From an uncultured Lachnospiraceae bacterium (lineage in GTDB: Bacteria; Bacillota_A; Clostridia; Lachnospirales; Lachnospiraceae): a DNA stretch of 5,988 bases. The notes under the pieces were generated by a model that was given only the letters and a program-made list of their open reading frames with translations, ran no database searches and had not been told where the DNA came from. The stretch lies in assembly GCA_902767195.1 (NCBI GenBank), contig CACXGS010000420.1:1-5988 (forward strand), written 5' to 3'. Position numbers and translations under genes: made by a program. Shown here one piece after another: positions 1 to 5,530 of the stretch; position 1 is the first letter of the stretch, and each line of letters starts with the position of its first letter.

Positions 1-140
1 ACTTGGCGGCTGAGGTAAGAACAAATCCTTCGTGAATGCCTCAGCCGCCCCAGTCGGAACAGGCAGATAGCTTACCGGGAGTGGGCCACGCCTCTGCGTC
101 GGAACCGGTTGTCCGTTGATGGGGGGATCAGCGACATACT
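1..140. other. Repeat-containing region downstream of bioY, no recognised gene
   Basis: No recognisable gene lies here. All three plus-strand frames are closed within the first 35 bases. One minus-strand frame stays open from inside the 3' end of bioY to the window edge. It reads as a proline-rich peptide, has no clear start codon or ribosome binding site, and resembles no family I know. The GC-rich composition and multiple small repeats favour non-coding or repetitive DNA. A gene fragment continuing past the left edge cannot be excluded. Confidence 0.45.
5..49. repeat. Perfect 11-bp inverted repeat at the left edge
   Basis: GGCGGCTGAGG (5-15) is exactly reverse-complementary to CCTCAGCCGCC (39-49), with a 23-nt loop between. 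Neither side shows a T tract inside the window: the plus-strand right flank is CCCAGTCGG, and on the minus strand only AAGT remains before the window ends. It therefore cannot be called a terminator for bioY, although it lies downstream of that gene. Nearby are a directly repeated GTCGGAAC (53-60 and 98-105), the 8-bp palindrome AACCGGTT (103-110) and a small ACGC/GCGT hairpin (88-99). Together these suggest a structured intergenic element or dispersed palindromic repeat cut off by the window edge. That reading is inference; the inverted repeat itself is directly visible. Confidence 0.7.
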
Positions 141-731
141 TCAGCCTCGCAAACCTGTATCTGTGGGCAGGAGCCCTGCAGACGCCAGCCTTCTGCGAAG
201 GATTGATCCTACTGTCACGACCAGCACGATTTTTACGATATCCCCTGGGATATACGGGATTACACCCATCATAAGTGCCTGGCTGAATGTCAGATGGGCC
301 TGCCATGCCAGCCACAGAGTTCCGGGAAGATAGAGAACCGCAACAGTTGCAGCAGCAATCAGTATGCCCTGCATCAGACGAGAATGAAGCTTGTCAAAAA
401 TCAAACCGGTCAGGATTACCAGAGGAATGTATCCGAGAAGGTAGCCCCCCGTGGGGCCAGCCACTTTGGCCAGTCCCGAACCGTAGGAAGAGAAAACGGG
501 CAATCCTAATATTCCCAGAGCCAGATAAAGAAGGCAGCTGACCAGTCCGAGTTTCCATCCGAGGATACAGCCTGCCAGCATAATAATAAAGCTGCCCAGG
601 GATAAAGGAACCGGGCTGACCGGGATGGGAAGAGCCAGAGGTGCAACGATGCAGATGATGGCTGTGATTGCTGCAGTCATAGTCATGGCAGAAACAGAAA
701 AATGATTGTCAGGTCTTGATGTAGAATTCAT
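141..731 (-). CDS. bioY: BioY, biotin-specific S component of an ECF transporter
   Basis: BioY is the membrane-embedded substrate-binding subunit that captures biotin and delivers it to an energy-coupling module (EcfA, EcfA', EcfT). No such module is encoded in this window, so it presumably uses a shared module from elsewhere in the genome. The 196-residue product has the usual BioY length and about six hydrophobic segments. Family landmarks include IPVSPVPLSLGSF near residues 36-48, the glycine-rich LGILGLPVF segment at 72-80, GPTGGYLLGY at 92-101 and IPGDIVK at 161-167. The start at 731 is preferred because AAAGGA lies 8 nt upstream. The longer reading from 782 would begin at or before the predicted transcription start. 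It is transcribed divergently from the antiporter gene. The family call is secure; biotin specificity rests on family knowledge. Confidence 0.93.
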   Translation of the reverse strand: MNSTSRPDNHFSVSAMTMTAAITAIICIVAPLALPIPVSPVPLSLGSFIIMLAGCILGWKLGLVSCLLYLALGILGLPVFSSYGSGLAKVAGPTGGYLLGYIPLVILTGLIFDKLHSRLMQGILIAAATVAVLYLPGTLWLAWQAHLTFSQALMMGVIPYIPGDIVKIVLVVTVGSILRRRLASAGLLPTDTGLRG

Positions 732-738
732 AGGTAAT

Positions 739-745
739 GTCCTTT
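739..745 (-). promoter_or_regulatory. Ribosome binding site that decides the bioY start
   Basis: On the minus strand AAAGGAC sits here. Eight nucleotides separate AAAGGA (745-740) from the ATG at 731-729. An upstream in-frame ATG at 782 has no room for a leader given the promoter at 788-816, so 731 is the better start. Confidence 0.7.
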
Positions 746-787
746 CTGTTGTTATGTCAGATATTGCATGGAGATCATGCATGAAAG

Positions 788-816
788 AGTATAAAAAAAG
801 GAAGAGGGGTTGTCAA
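788..816 (-). promoter_or_regulatory. Strong sigma-A-type promoter for bioY
   Basis: On the minus strand TTGACA (816-811) is followed after exactly 17 nt by TATACT (793-788). This is a perfect -35 hexamer and a 5/6 match to the -10 hexamer. Transcription should start near 781, giving a leader of about 50 nt before the bioY ATG at 731. The -35 box lies inside the palindrome GGTTGACAACC (818-808), which could be part of a repressor site. Repression by a BirA-type biotin protein ligase is a reasonable idea from knowledge of Firmicutes bioY genes, but a second half-site at normal spacing is not visible. Confidence 0.8.
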
Positions 817-866
817 CCGGCATTTATAAAAATAAGGATTCTTCTGTTATTTAAAGGTTTAATGTG

Positions 867-878
867 TTATTATAATAA
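867..878 (+). promoter_or_regulatory. Probable -10 region of the antiporter gene, within a palindrome
   Basis: A perfect TATAAT (871-876) lies about 41 nt before the antiporter ATG, which would put transcription start near 883. No good -35 hexamer is present at 16-18 nt spacing; TTATTT at 847-852 is the best and is weak. The -10 is embedded in a perfect 12-bp AT-rich palindrome TTATTATAATAA (867-878). It could be an operator or may simply reflect AT-rich composition. Confidence 0.5.
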
Positions 879-917
879 ACAAAGAAAAGTGAGCGTTGTG
901 CTCGAAAGGAGAATTTT

Positions 918-2537
918 ATGGTAACATCAAGAAGAAGATGGATGTATCTGCTTCTGGCGGCAGTACTCCTCCTTACAGCTTTTGCAGTGCCGGTTTTTGC
1001 TGAGGATGCTGCGGAAGCCGCAGAGGTTACATCCCCGTTTTATCAGACAATCTGGTCGCTTCTGCCACCGGTAATTGCCATTGGTCTGGCTCTGATCACC
1101 AAGGAAGTGTATTCTTCCCTGTTTATCGGAATTCTGATGGGTGGTGTTCTCTATTCAAATTTCAGTTTTGAGGGAACCCTTACTCATGCCTTTAATGATG
1201 GTATCGTCGCATCCCTGTCGGATGCCTACAATGTAGGTATCCTGATATTCCTTGTTATATTGGGAATTCTGGTTATGCTGATGAACAAGGCAGGAGGAAG
1301 CGCAGCATTTGGAAACTGGGCCGCAGAACACATTCATTCCAGGACAGGTGCCCAGCTGGCAACTATTGCTCTCGGTGTGCTGATCTTCGTTGACGACTAT
1401 TTTAACTGTCTGACGGTGGGATCTGTTATGAGACCGGTTACTGACAAGAGTAAGATATCCAGAGCCAAGCTGGCATATGTCATCGATGCCACCGCGGCGC
1501 CGGTATGTATCATTGCTCCTGTATCTTCCTGGGCGGCAGCAGTCAGCTCTTATGTAGAGGACGGAAACGGTCTTTATCTTTTTATTAAGGCCATCCCTTA
1601 TAATTTCTATGCTCTGCTTACTATTACCATGATGATCTTCCTGGCAGTGACGGATATGGATTACGGTCCCATGGCCAAGCATGAGAAGAACGCGAAGGAG
1701 AAAGGAGATATTTTCTCCGGAATGAAATCAAAAGCGGAGGAAGTAGCTTCCCAGGCTAACCCCAACGGTAAAGTGATGGATCTTGTATTCCCTATCGCTG
1801 TCCTGATTATCTCCTGTGTAACCGGTATGATTTATTCCGGCGGCTTCTTCGGAGGTGTCAACTTTGTTCAGGCTTTCTCTGACTGTGATGCTTCAGTAGG
1901 CCTGATGCTGGGATCCGCCGTGGCACTCATTATTACCATTATCTATTTCCTTGTACGCCGTATTCTTACATTTAAGCAGATTACGGACAGTATTCCGGAA
2001 GGTTTCAATTCCATGGTTCCGGCTATACTGATCCTTACTTTTGCCTGGAGTTTGAAGGCGATGACAGACAGCCTTGGAGCAAAACAGTTCGTAGAGAGTC
2101 TGGTTCGTTCTTCCGCCGGAGGATTCCAGTCCTTCCTGCCGGCTATCGTATTCCTGATTGCCTGCTTCCTGTCATTCTCTACAGGAACCAGCTGGGGTAC
2201 TTTCGGTATTCTGATTCCGATTACTCTGGGAGTCTTCCCTCTGGATTCACCTCTCGGAGTTGTCAGTGTATCTGCATGTATGGCGGGAGCTATCTGTGGT
2301 GACCACTGTTCTCCGATTTCCGACACTACCATTATGGCCAGTGCGGGAGCCCAGTGTGATCATGTTACTCATGTATCCACCCAGCTGCCTTATGCCATAA
2401 CGGTTGCGGCGGTAAGTTTCTTTGCCTATATATTTGCAGGATTTGTGCCCAATGCGATTATAGCATTGCCGGTGGCTATCGCTTTGATGATCGCCACTCT
2501 TGTTCTTGCCAGAAAGCTGGTTAAAACGGATGAATAA
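918..2537 (+). CDS. NhaC-family Na+/H+ antiporter-like membrane protein
   Basis: This polytopic membrane protein of 539 residues belongs to the NhaC antiporter family, whose members exchange Na+ for H+, and in some cases couple organic acids such as malate and lactate. Family signatures visible are FVDDYFNCLTVGSVMRP at 157-173, the TGTSWGTFG segment at 422-430 and GDHCSPISDTTIMAS at 461-475, plus about ten to twelve hydrophobic helices. The N-terminus has an Arg-rich start, a hydrophobic core at 10-22 and a possible cleavage site after VFA (residue 28), followed by an acidic Ala/Glu stretch. This resembles a cleavable signal peptide. A charged lysine-rich loop lies at about 253-285. The start is supported by AAAGGAG (905-911), 6 nt before the ATG. 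The exact substrate cannot be told from sequence, so no gene symbol is given. Confidence 0.88.
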   Translation: MVTSRRRWMYLLLAAVLLLTAFAVPVFAEDAAEAAEVTSPFYQTIWSLLPPVIAIGLALITKEVYSSLFIGILMGGVLYSNFSFEGTLTHAFNDGIVASLSDAYNVGILIFLVILGILVMLMNKAGGSAAFGNWAAEHIHSRTGAQLATIALGVLIFVDDYFNCLTVGSVMRPVTDKSKISRAKLAYVIDATAAPVCIIAPVSSWAAAVSSYVEDGNGLYLFIKAIPYNFYALLTITMMIFLAVTDMDYGPMAKHEKNAKEKGDIFSGMKSKAEEVASQANPNGKVMDLVFPIAVLIISCVTGMIYSGGFFGGVNFVQAFSDCDASVGLMLGSAVALIITIIYFLVRRILTFKQITDSIPEGFNSMVPAILILTFAWSLKAMTDSLGAKQFVESLVRSSAGGFQSFLPAIVFLIACFLSFSTGTSWGTFGILIPITLGVFPLDSPLGVVSVSACMAGAICGDHCSPISDTTIMASAGAQCDHVTHVSTQLPYAITVAAVSFFAYIFAGFVPNAIIALPVAIALMIATLVLARKLVKTDE

Positions 2538-3189
2538 AAGAATGACCGAATATCGTATGGAAGAGCTGGCCTGTCCCAAGTGCGGCCACAAACATACGCT
2601 CAGGAAATATGCCAGGATTAATGTCACGGAAAAACATCATCTGAAGGAAGACATTTTGAAGAATCGTCTTTTTGCTTTTGCCTGCGAATCCTGTCAGTTC
2701 AGTGCTCCTTTAACCTACGAGAGTCTGTATCTTGACAGCAAAAAGAAGCTGGCCATATATCTGGCTCCGGCTATGCTCCCCGAGACAGAGGAAGAGCTGA
2801 AGAGACTGAATCAGGAGATTGAGGGGACCAAGAGGCTGGTCGACAATATCAATGATCTGAAAGAGAAGATCCTCATTGCGGATATGCAGTTTGACGACCG
2901 GGTGATCGAACTGATCAAGATTATGTATATCGGACAGATTAAAGAGGAGATGAAAGATGACAACATGATGGACATCCTCTTTGACTATTACGGGGCAAAG
3001 CCTTGCTTCCTGGTCTTTTTCGAGAAAAAAGGAATCGGCAGAATGCCCCTCAATCTGGAGTATTATCGGGGGATAGCTTCCCAGTACAGCAGACAGATTC
3101 GTGAGCATAGTTCCGACAGCTTTATGAAAGTAGACATGGAGTGGGCCGGACAGATTCTGTTTAAGCAGCCGAAGACATCGCCAAGCTGA
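2530..3189 (+). CDS. CpXC-domain protein, putative zinc-ribbon, function unknown
   Basis: The 219-residue product has two CxxC pairs, CPKC at residues 15-18 and CESC at 52-55. They fit the N-terminal CpXC domain, a presumed metal-binding ribbon of unknown role. After it comes a Glu/Lys-rich, probably coiled-coil helix at about 84-118 (ETEEELKRLNQEIEGTKRLV and onward), then an alpha/beta-looking C-terminal part. There is no signal peptide or membrane segment, so it is likely cytoplasmic. The chosen ATG at 2530 forms ATGAATAA with the antiporter stop, an 8-nt overlap that suggests translational coupling. No strong Shine-Dalgarno precedes it. Alternatives are a TTG at 2500 and ATGs at 2542 and 2557. 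No terminator is evident after the stop. Confidence 0.75.
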   Translation: MNKRMTEYRMEELACPKCGHKHTLRKYARINVTEKHHLKEDILKNRLFAFACESCQFSAPLTYESLYLDSKKKLAIYLAPAMLPETEEELKRLNQEIEGTKRLVDNINDLKEKILIADMQFDDRVIELIKIMYIGQIKEEMKDDNMMDILFDYYGAKPCFLVFFEKKGIGRMPLNLEYYRGIASQYSRQIREHSSDSFMKVDMEWAGQILFKQPKTSPS

Positions 3190-3224
3190 TAAAACATTGA
3201 TAATAAGGTTCTATAAAAAACTTC

Positions 3225-3253
3225 TTGCATCGGTATTTCCTCTGTGTTATAAT
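3225..3253 (+). promoter_or_regulatory. Strong extended -10 promoter for rpmE
   Basis: TTGCAT (3225-3230) and a perfect TATAAT (3248-3253) are separated by exactly 17 nt. TGT directly before the -10 gives an extended -10 motif. Transcription should start near 3260. This marks a new transcription unit after the CpXC gene and fits high-level expression of a ribosomal protein gene. Confidence 0.85.
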
Positions 3254-3259
3254 GTTATG

Positions 3260-3354
3260 GCTGTTTGGACAAAAGGGCTTCCCTTTTGCATGTATAGCAA
3301 TAACTGGATCGGTGTCCGGCACCGATAATTATAATAAAGAGAATTAATTTAGAA
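3260..3354 (+). promoter_or_regulatory. Structured 5' leader of rpmE, candidate L31 autoregulatory element
   Basis: The predicted untranslated leader is about 108 nt long and holds two clear hairpins. The first is an 8-bp stem with a CTT loop (3270-3288, CAAAAGGG paired with CCCTTTTG). The second is a 7-bp stem with a 5-nt loop (3308-3326, ATCGGTG paired with CACCGAT). They are followed by an AT-rich single-stranded stretch and the ribosome binding site. Several lineages, Firmicutes among them, have ribosomal-protein leader motifs proposed for L31, so autoregulation by L31 binding is plausible. I cannot match this leader to a known covariance model by eye. Neither hairpin has a T tract typical of an intrinsic terminator, so any control would more likely act on translation. 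Confidence 0.5.
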
Positions 3355-3367
3355 GAGGTGAAGTAAG

Positions 3368-3574
3368 ATGCGTGAAGGAATCCATCCAAAGTATTATCAG
3401 GCTAAAGTAGTATGCAACTGCGGTAACGAGTTCGTAACAGGATCCACAAAGGACGATATCCATGTTGAGATCTGTTCTAAGTGTCATTCTTTCTATACAG
3501 GACAGCAGAAAGCTGCCAAGGCTCGCGGACGTATTGATAAGTTCAACCGTAAGTATGGCATGACTCAGAATTAG
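3368..3574 (+). CDS. rpmE: 50S ribosomal protein L31 (zinc-binding type)
   Basis: L31 is a small protein of the large ribosomal subunit that helps bridge the 50S and 30S subunits. The 68-residue product begins [16 protein letters not shown], as is typical for the family. It keeps the four zinc-binding cysteines in the CxC...CxxC arrangement (C16, C18, C36, C39), so it is the C+ form rather than the zinc-independent paralogue. A GAGGTGA ribosome binding site at 3355-3361 lies 6 nt before the ATG. The gene has its own strong promoter and structured leader and is followed by a long hairpin. Confidence 0.97.
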   Translation: MREGIHPKYYQAKVVCNCGNEFVTGSTKDDIHVEICSKCHSFYTGQQKAAKARGRIDKFNRKYGMTQN

Positions 3575-3592
3575 CAGCCGAAAGGTTTTTTA

Positions 3593-3670
3593 AGCGACGG
3601 TACAGTATTTCACAGCAGGGTCCGCACAGGATCCCTGCTGTATTATACTGTGCCGTTGTTGTTTTTCTTT
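3593..3670 (+). terminator. Long two-tier hairpin with T-rich tail after rpmE
   Basis: The lower stem pairs 3593-3607 with 3646-3660 (15 bp including three G-U wobbles). A 4x4 internal loop (TTTC/ATTA) follows, then a 9-bp upper stem ACAGCAGGG (3612-3620) with CCCTGCTGT (3633-3641). TCC/GGA can extend that stem into the loop. The tail after the stem is GTTTTTCTTT, T-rich but interrupted. The wobbles are tolerated only in plus-strand RNA, where the minus strand would have A-C mismatches, so the element most likely acts on rightward transcripts. The downstream gene starts only 30 nt further on and has no convincing promoter, so termination may be partial. Confidence 0.75.
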
Positions 3671-3689
3671 ACAGATTATATATAACCAT

Positions 3690-3694
3690 GGAGG
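3690..3694 (+). promoter_or_regulatory. Ribosome binding site supporting the TTG start of yqhQ
   Basis: GGAGG lies 6 nt before a TTG codon at 3701 that opens the conserved N-terminus MKKTSIGGQAVMEG. The overlapping ATG at 3688 is in another frame. No ATG in the yqhQ frame lies close enough to this site to compete. Confidence 0.8.
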
Positions 3695-3700
3695 TTTTGA

Positions 3701-4645
3701 TTGAAAAAGACAAGTATCGGCGGACAGGCGGTTATGGAAGGGGTTATGATGAAGAACCTGGAGAAGTACGCTGTGGCTGTCCGCAAACCGAATAAGGAGA
3801 TTGAGATTAAAAAGGGAGAGTACAGGAGTCTTTCTGAACGGGTTCCTGTTTTGGGCCTTCCTATCCTGCGGGGAGTGGTCGCCTTTGGTGAATCCCTCTA
3901 TATCGGGATGAAAACCCTCTCCTATTCCGCAGAGTTTTTTGAGGAAGAAGAGGATGTCAAGCCGGGCCGGATCGAGACATTTCTGACAAAAGTATTTGGC
4001 GATAAGCTGGAAAGTATCCTGATGGCATTTACGATTATGCTGTCTGTGGTTCTGGCGGTGGGTATTTTTATGATACTGCCCTTTTTCCTGTCCCACCTTC
4101 TGCGGGGAGTGATTAGTTCCTACAGTATCAGAACCCTGATCGAGGGAGTGATCCGTGTTCTGATTTTTTTCCTTTATCTTTTGATGATCACAAAGATGGA
4201 GGAGATCAACCGTGTTTTCATGTATCATGGGGCAGAGCACAAGACGATTAACTGTCTGGAACACGGCGAAGAGCTGACGCCTGAGAATATCAGCAGGCAT
4301 TCCAGATTACACAAGCGATGCGGTACCAGTTTTATGCTGATCGTGATGATTGTCAGTATCGTGGTATTTATGTTTATTCGGGCGGATTCTCTCCTGTGGA
4401 GATTTCTGCTCCGGATTCTGCTGGTTCCCCTCGTCGCAGGGATTTCCTATGAGTTTATCCGGCTGGCAGGAAGAAGCCAGTCGCCTATCGTAGACCGGCT
4501 GAGCAGACCGGGAATGTGCCTGCAGTATTTCACCACCAGAGAACCGGATCGGGACATGCTGGAAGTGGCTGTTGCTGCAGTGGAAGGAGTCTTTGACTGG
4601 AGAGCTTACCTGGAGGCAATGCATCGGGGAGAGCTGGAAGACTGA
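3701..4645 (+). CDS. yqhQ: DUF1385 family membrane protein (YqhQ-like)
   Basis: This 314-residue protein belongs to the DUF1385/YqhQ family, found widely in Firmicutes and often annotated as a predicted metal-dependent enzyme; its biochemical role is unknown to me. Recognisable elements are GGQAVMEGVMM at residues 7-17, YHGAEHKTINCLEHGE at 175-190, H200 and H204 within the stretch leading to KRCGTSF, and PGMCLQ at 270-275 followed by TTREP. The conserved His, Glu and Cys residues look like a metal site. Hydrophobic segments lie at about 105-135, 145-163, 210-227 and 232-253, so it is an integral membrane protein. It starts with TTG, and its stop lies 13 nt before prmC, which places it in the prmC-prfA operon. 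The family is certain; the function is not. Confidence 0.9.
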   Translation: MKKTSIGGQAVMEGVMMKNLEKYAVAVRKPNKEIEIKKGEYRSLSERVPVLGLPILRGVVAFGESLYIGMKTLSYSAEFFEEEEDVKPGRIETFLTKVFGDKLESILMAFTIMLSVVLAVGIFMILPFFLSHLLRGVISSYSIRTLIEGVIRVLIFFLYLLMITKMEEINRVFMYHGAEHKTINCLEHGEELTPENISRHSRLHKRCGTSFMLIVMIVSIVVFMFIRADSLLWRFLLRILLVPLVAGISYEFIRLAGRSQSPIVDRLSRPGMCLQYFTTREPDRDMLEVAVAAVEGVFDWRAYLEAMHRGELED

Positions 4646-4658
4646 CCGGAGGATTAAT

Positions 4659-5510
4659 ATGAAGATTCAGGAGATCCGGACCATGCTTCGCAGGAGACTG
4701 GAAGAAGCGGGAATCGAGTCGGCCGATACCGAGATATGGCTTATGCTTGAGGCTGTTCTGAAGATTACCAGAGCGGATTATTTCATGCAGCCGGACCGGG
4801 AGCTCGGCGAGGAAGAGATTCGTAAGCTGTGTTTTATGGCAGATAAAAGAGTAGAACATTTCCCGATTCAGTATCTCACTGGGGAGACGGAATTCATGGG
4901 ATATCCCTTCCTGGTGAACAGGAGCGTGCTCATTCCGCGGCAGGATACGGAATGCCTTGTAGAGGAAGCCGTCCGGGAGGTTCGGGAGATGATTTCCCGG
5001 AGATCCGGACAGGTTATCCGGGTTCTGGATCTCTGCACCGGAAGCGGCTGCATTGGCATCAGTGTGAAGCTTTTCTGCCCGGAGACAGAAGTGATTCTTT
5101 CCGACCTGTCCCCGGATGCCCTGTCTGTGGCCGGGGAGAATGCCCGGAGGCTGAATGCTCCGGTAGAGATTATTCAGGGAGATTTATTTGAAAATATTGG
5201 CGGGAAGTTTGATGTGATTTTATCGAATCCTCCTTACATTCCTACCAAAGATATAGAGGAACTGATGCCTGAGGTTCGCGACTATGAGCCGGCGATGGCT
5301 CTTGACGGCGATGCGGACGGTTTGAAGTTCTACAGAAATATTATCGGCAGCGGGGGAGACTATCTCAACCGTGACGGACGGCTGATCATGGAGATCGGAG
5401 CATGGCAGGGGAAGGATGTCGCATCCATGTTACGGGAGGCAGGATACAGAGATATTCGGATTCTGCCGGATCTGGCCGGCCTGGACCGGGTGGCCCGCGC
5501 CATTCACTAA
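4659..5510 (+). CDS. prmC: Peptide chain release factor glutamine N5-methyltransferase PrmC
   Basis: PrmC (HemK) uses S-adenosylmethionine to methylate the glutamine of the GGQ motif in release factors, which improves peptide release. The 283-residue protein has the usual length. It has an N-terminal helical domain (about 1-85), the linker motif LIPRQDTE (91-98), the cofactor-binding loop LDLCTGSGCIGIS (123-135), an acidic residue after the second strand in LSDLSPDAL (148-156) and the catalytic NPPY (190-193). EPAMALDGDADGLKFYR (210-226) is also typical. The start is fixed by GGAGG (4648-4652), 6 nt before the ATG; a longer in-frame reading from 4572 would overlap yqhQ and has no support. Its substrate RF1 is encoded 20 nt downstream. 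The LIPRQDTE motif has Gln where many homologues have Pro. Confidence 0.97.
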   Translation: MKIQEIRTMLRRRLEEAGIESADTEIWLMLEAVLKITRADYFMQPDRELGEEEIRKLCFMADKRVEHFPIQYLTGETEFMGYPFLVNRSVLIPRQDTECLVEEAVREVREMISRRSGQVIRVLDLCTGSGCIGISVKLFCPETEVILSDLSPDALSVAGENARRLNAPVEIIQGDLFENIGGKFDVILSNPPYIPTKDIEELMPEVRDYEPAMALDGDADGLKFYRNIIGSGGDYLNRDGRLIMEIGAWQGKDVASMLREAGYRDIRILPDLAGLDRVARAIH

Positions 5511-5530
5511 TTACAGCTGGGAGGTAGCAT

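Larger units (their letters stand above)
732..917. other. Divergent intergenic region between bioY and the antiporter gene
   Basis: This 186-bp AT-rich region contains the leftward bioY promoter and leader, the probable rightward -10 box of the antiporter gene and both ribosome binding sites. The two predicted transcription starts (about 781 minus and 883 plus) lie about 100 bp apart and point away from each other, so a regulator bound between them could affect both genes. I see no coding potential in it. Confidence 0.7.

Noticed and set aside
5..49. Intrinsic terminator for bioY
   Set aside because: The stem is good but no T tract is visible on either strand inside the window, and the loop of 23 nt is long.
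1..140. Cobalamin or other known riboswitch on the minus strand
   Set aside because: I looked for B12-box-like and other familiar conserved segments and found no convincing match; only generic repeats and GC-rich stems are present.
732..782. Longer bioY reading from the ATG at 782
   Set aside because: It would start at or before the predicted transcription start near 781, has no leader or ribosome binding site, and adds residues not typical of BioY. The ATG at 731 has AAAGGA at 8 nt.
3574..3592. Short CCGAAAGG followed by TTTTTT directly after the rpmE stop, as an intrinsic terminator
   Set aside because: The stem is only two or three base pairs around a GAAA loop, too weak alone. The long hairpin just downstream is the better candidate.
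3656..3686. TTGTTG/TTGTTT with TATATA or TATAAC as a promoter for yqhQ
   Set aside because: Both hexamers are weak, and transcription would begin at about 3690-3692, inside the GGAGG ribosome binding site.
3590..4300. Long minus-strand open frame opposite yqhQ
   Set aside because: It is the antisense shadow of a well-conserved gene, with no ribosome binding site or recognisable domain. The same applies to the other antisense frames over the antiporter, CpXC, prmC and prfA genes.
4572..4658. Longer prmC reading that overlaps the end of yqhQ
   Set aside because: The added residues are not PrmC-like, and GGAGG at 4648-4652 points to the ATG at 4659.
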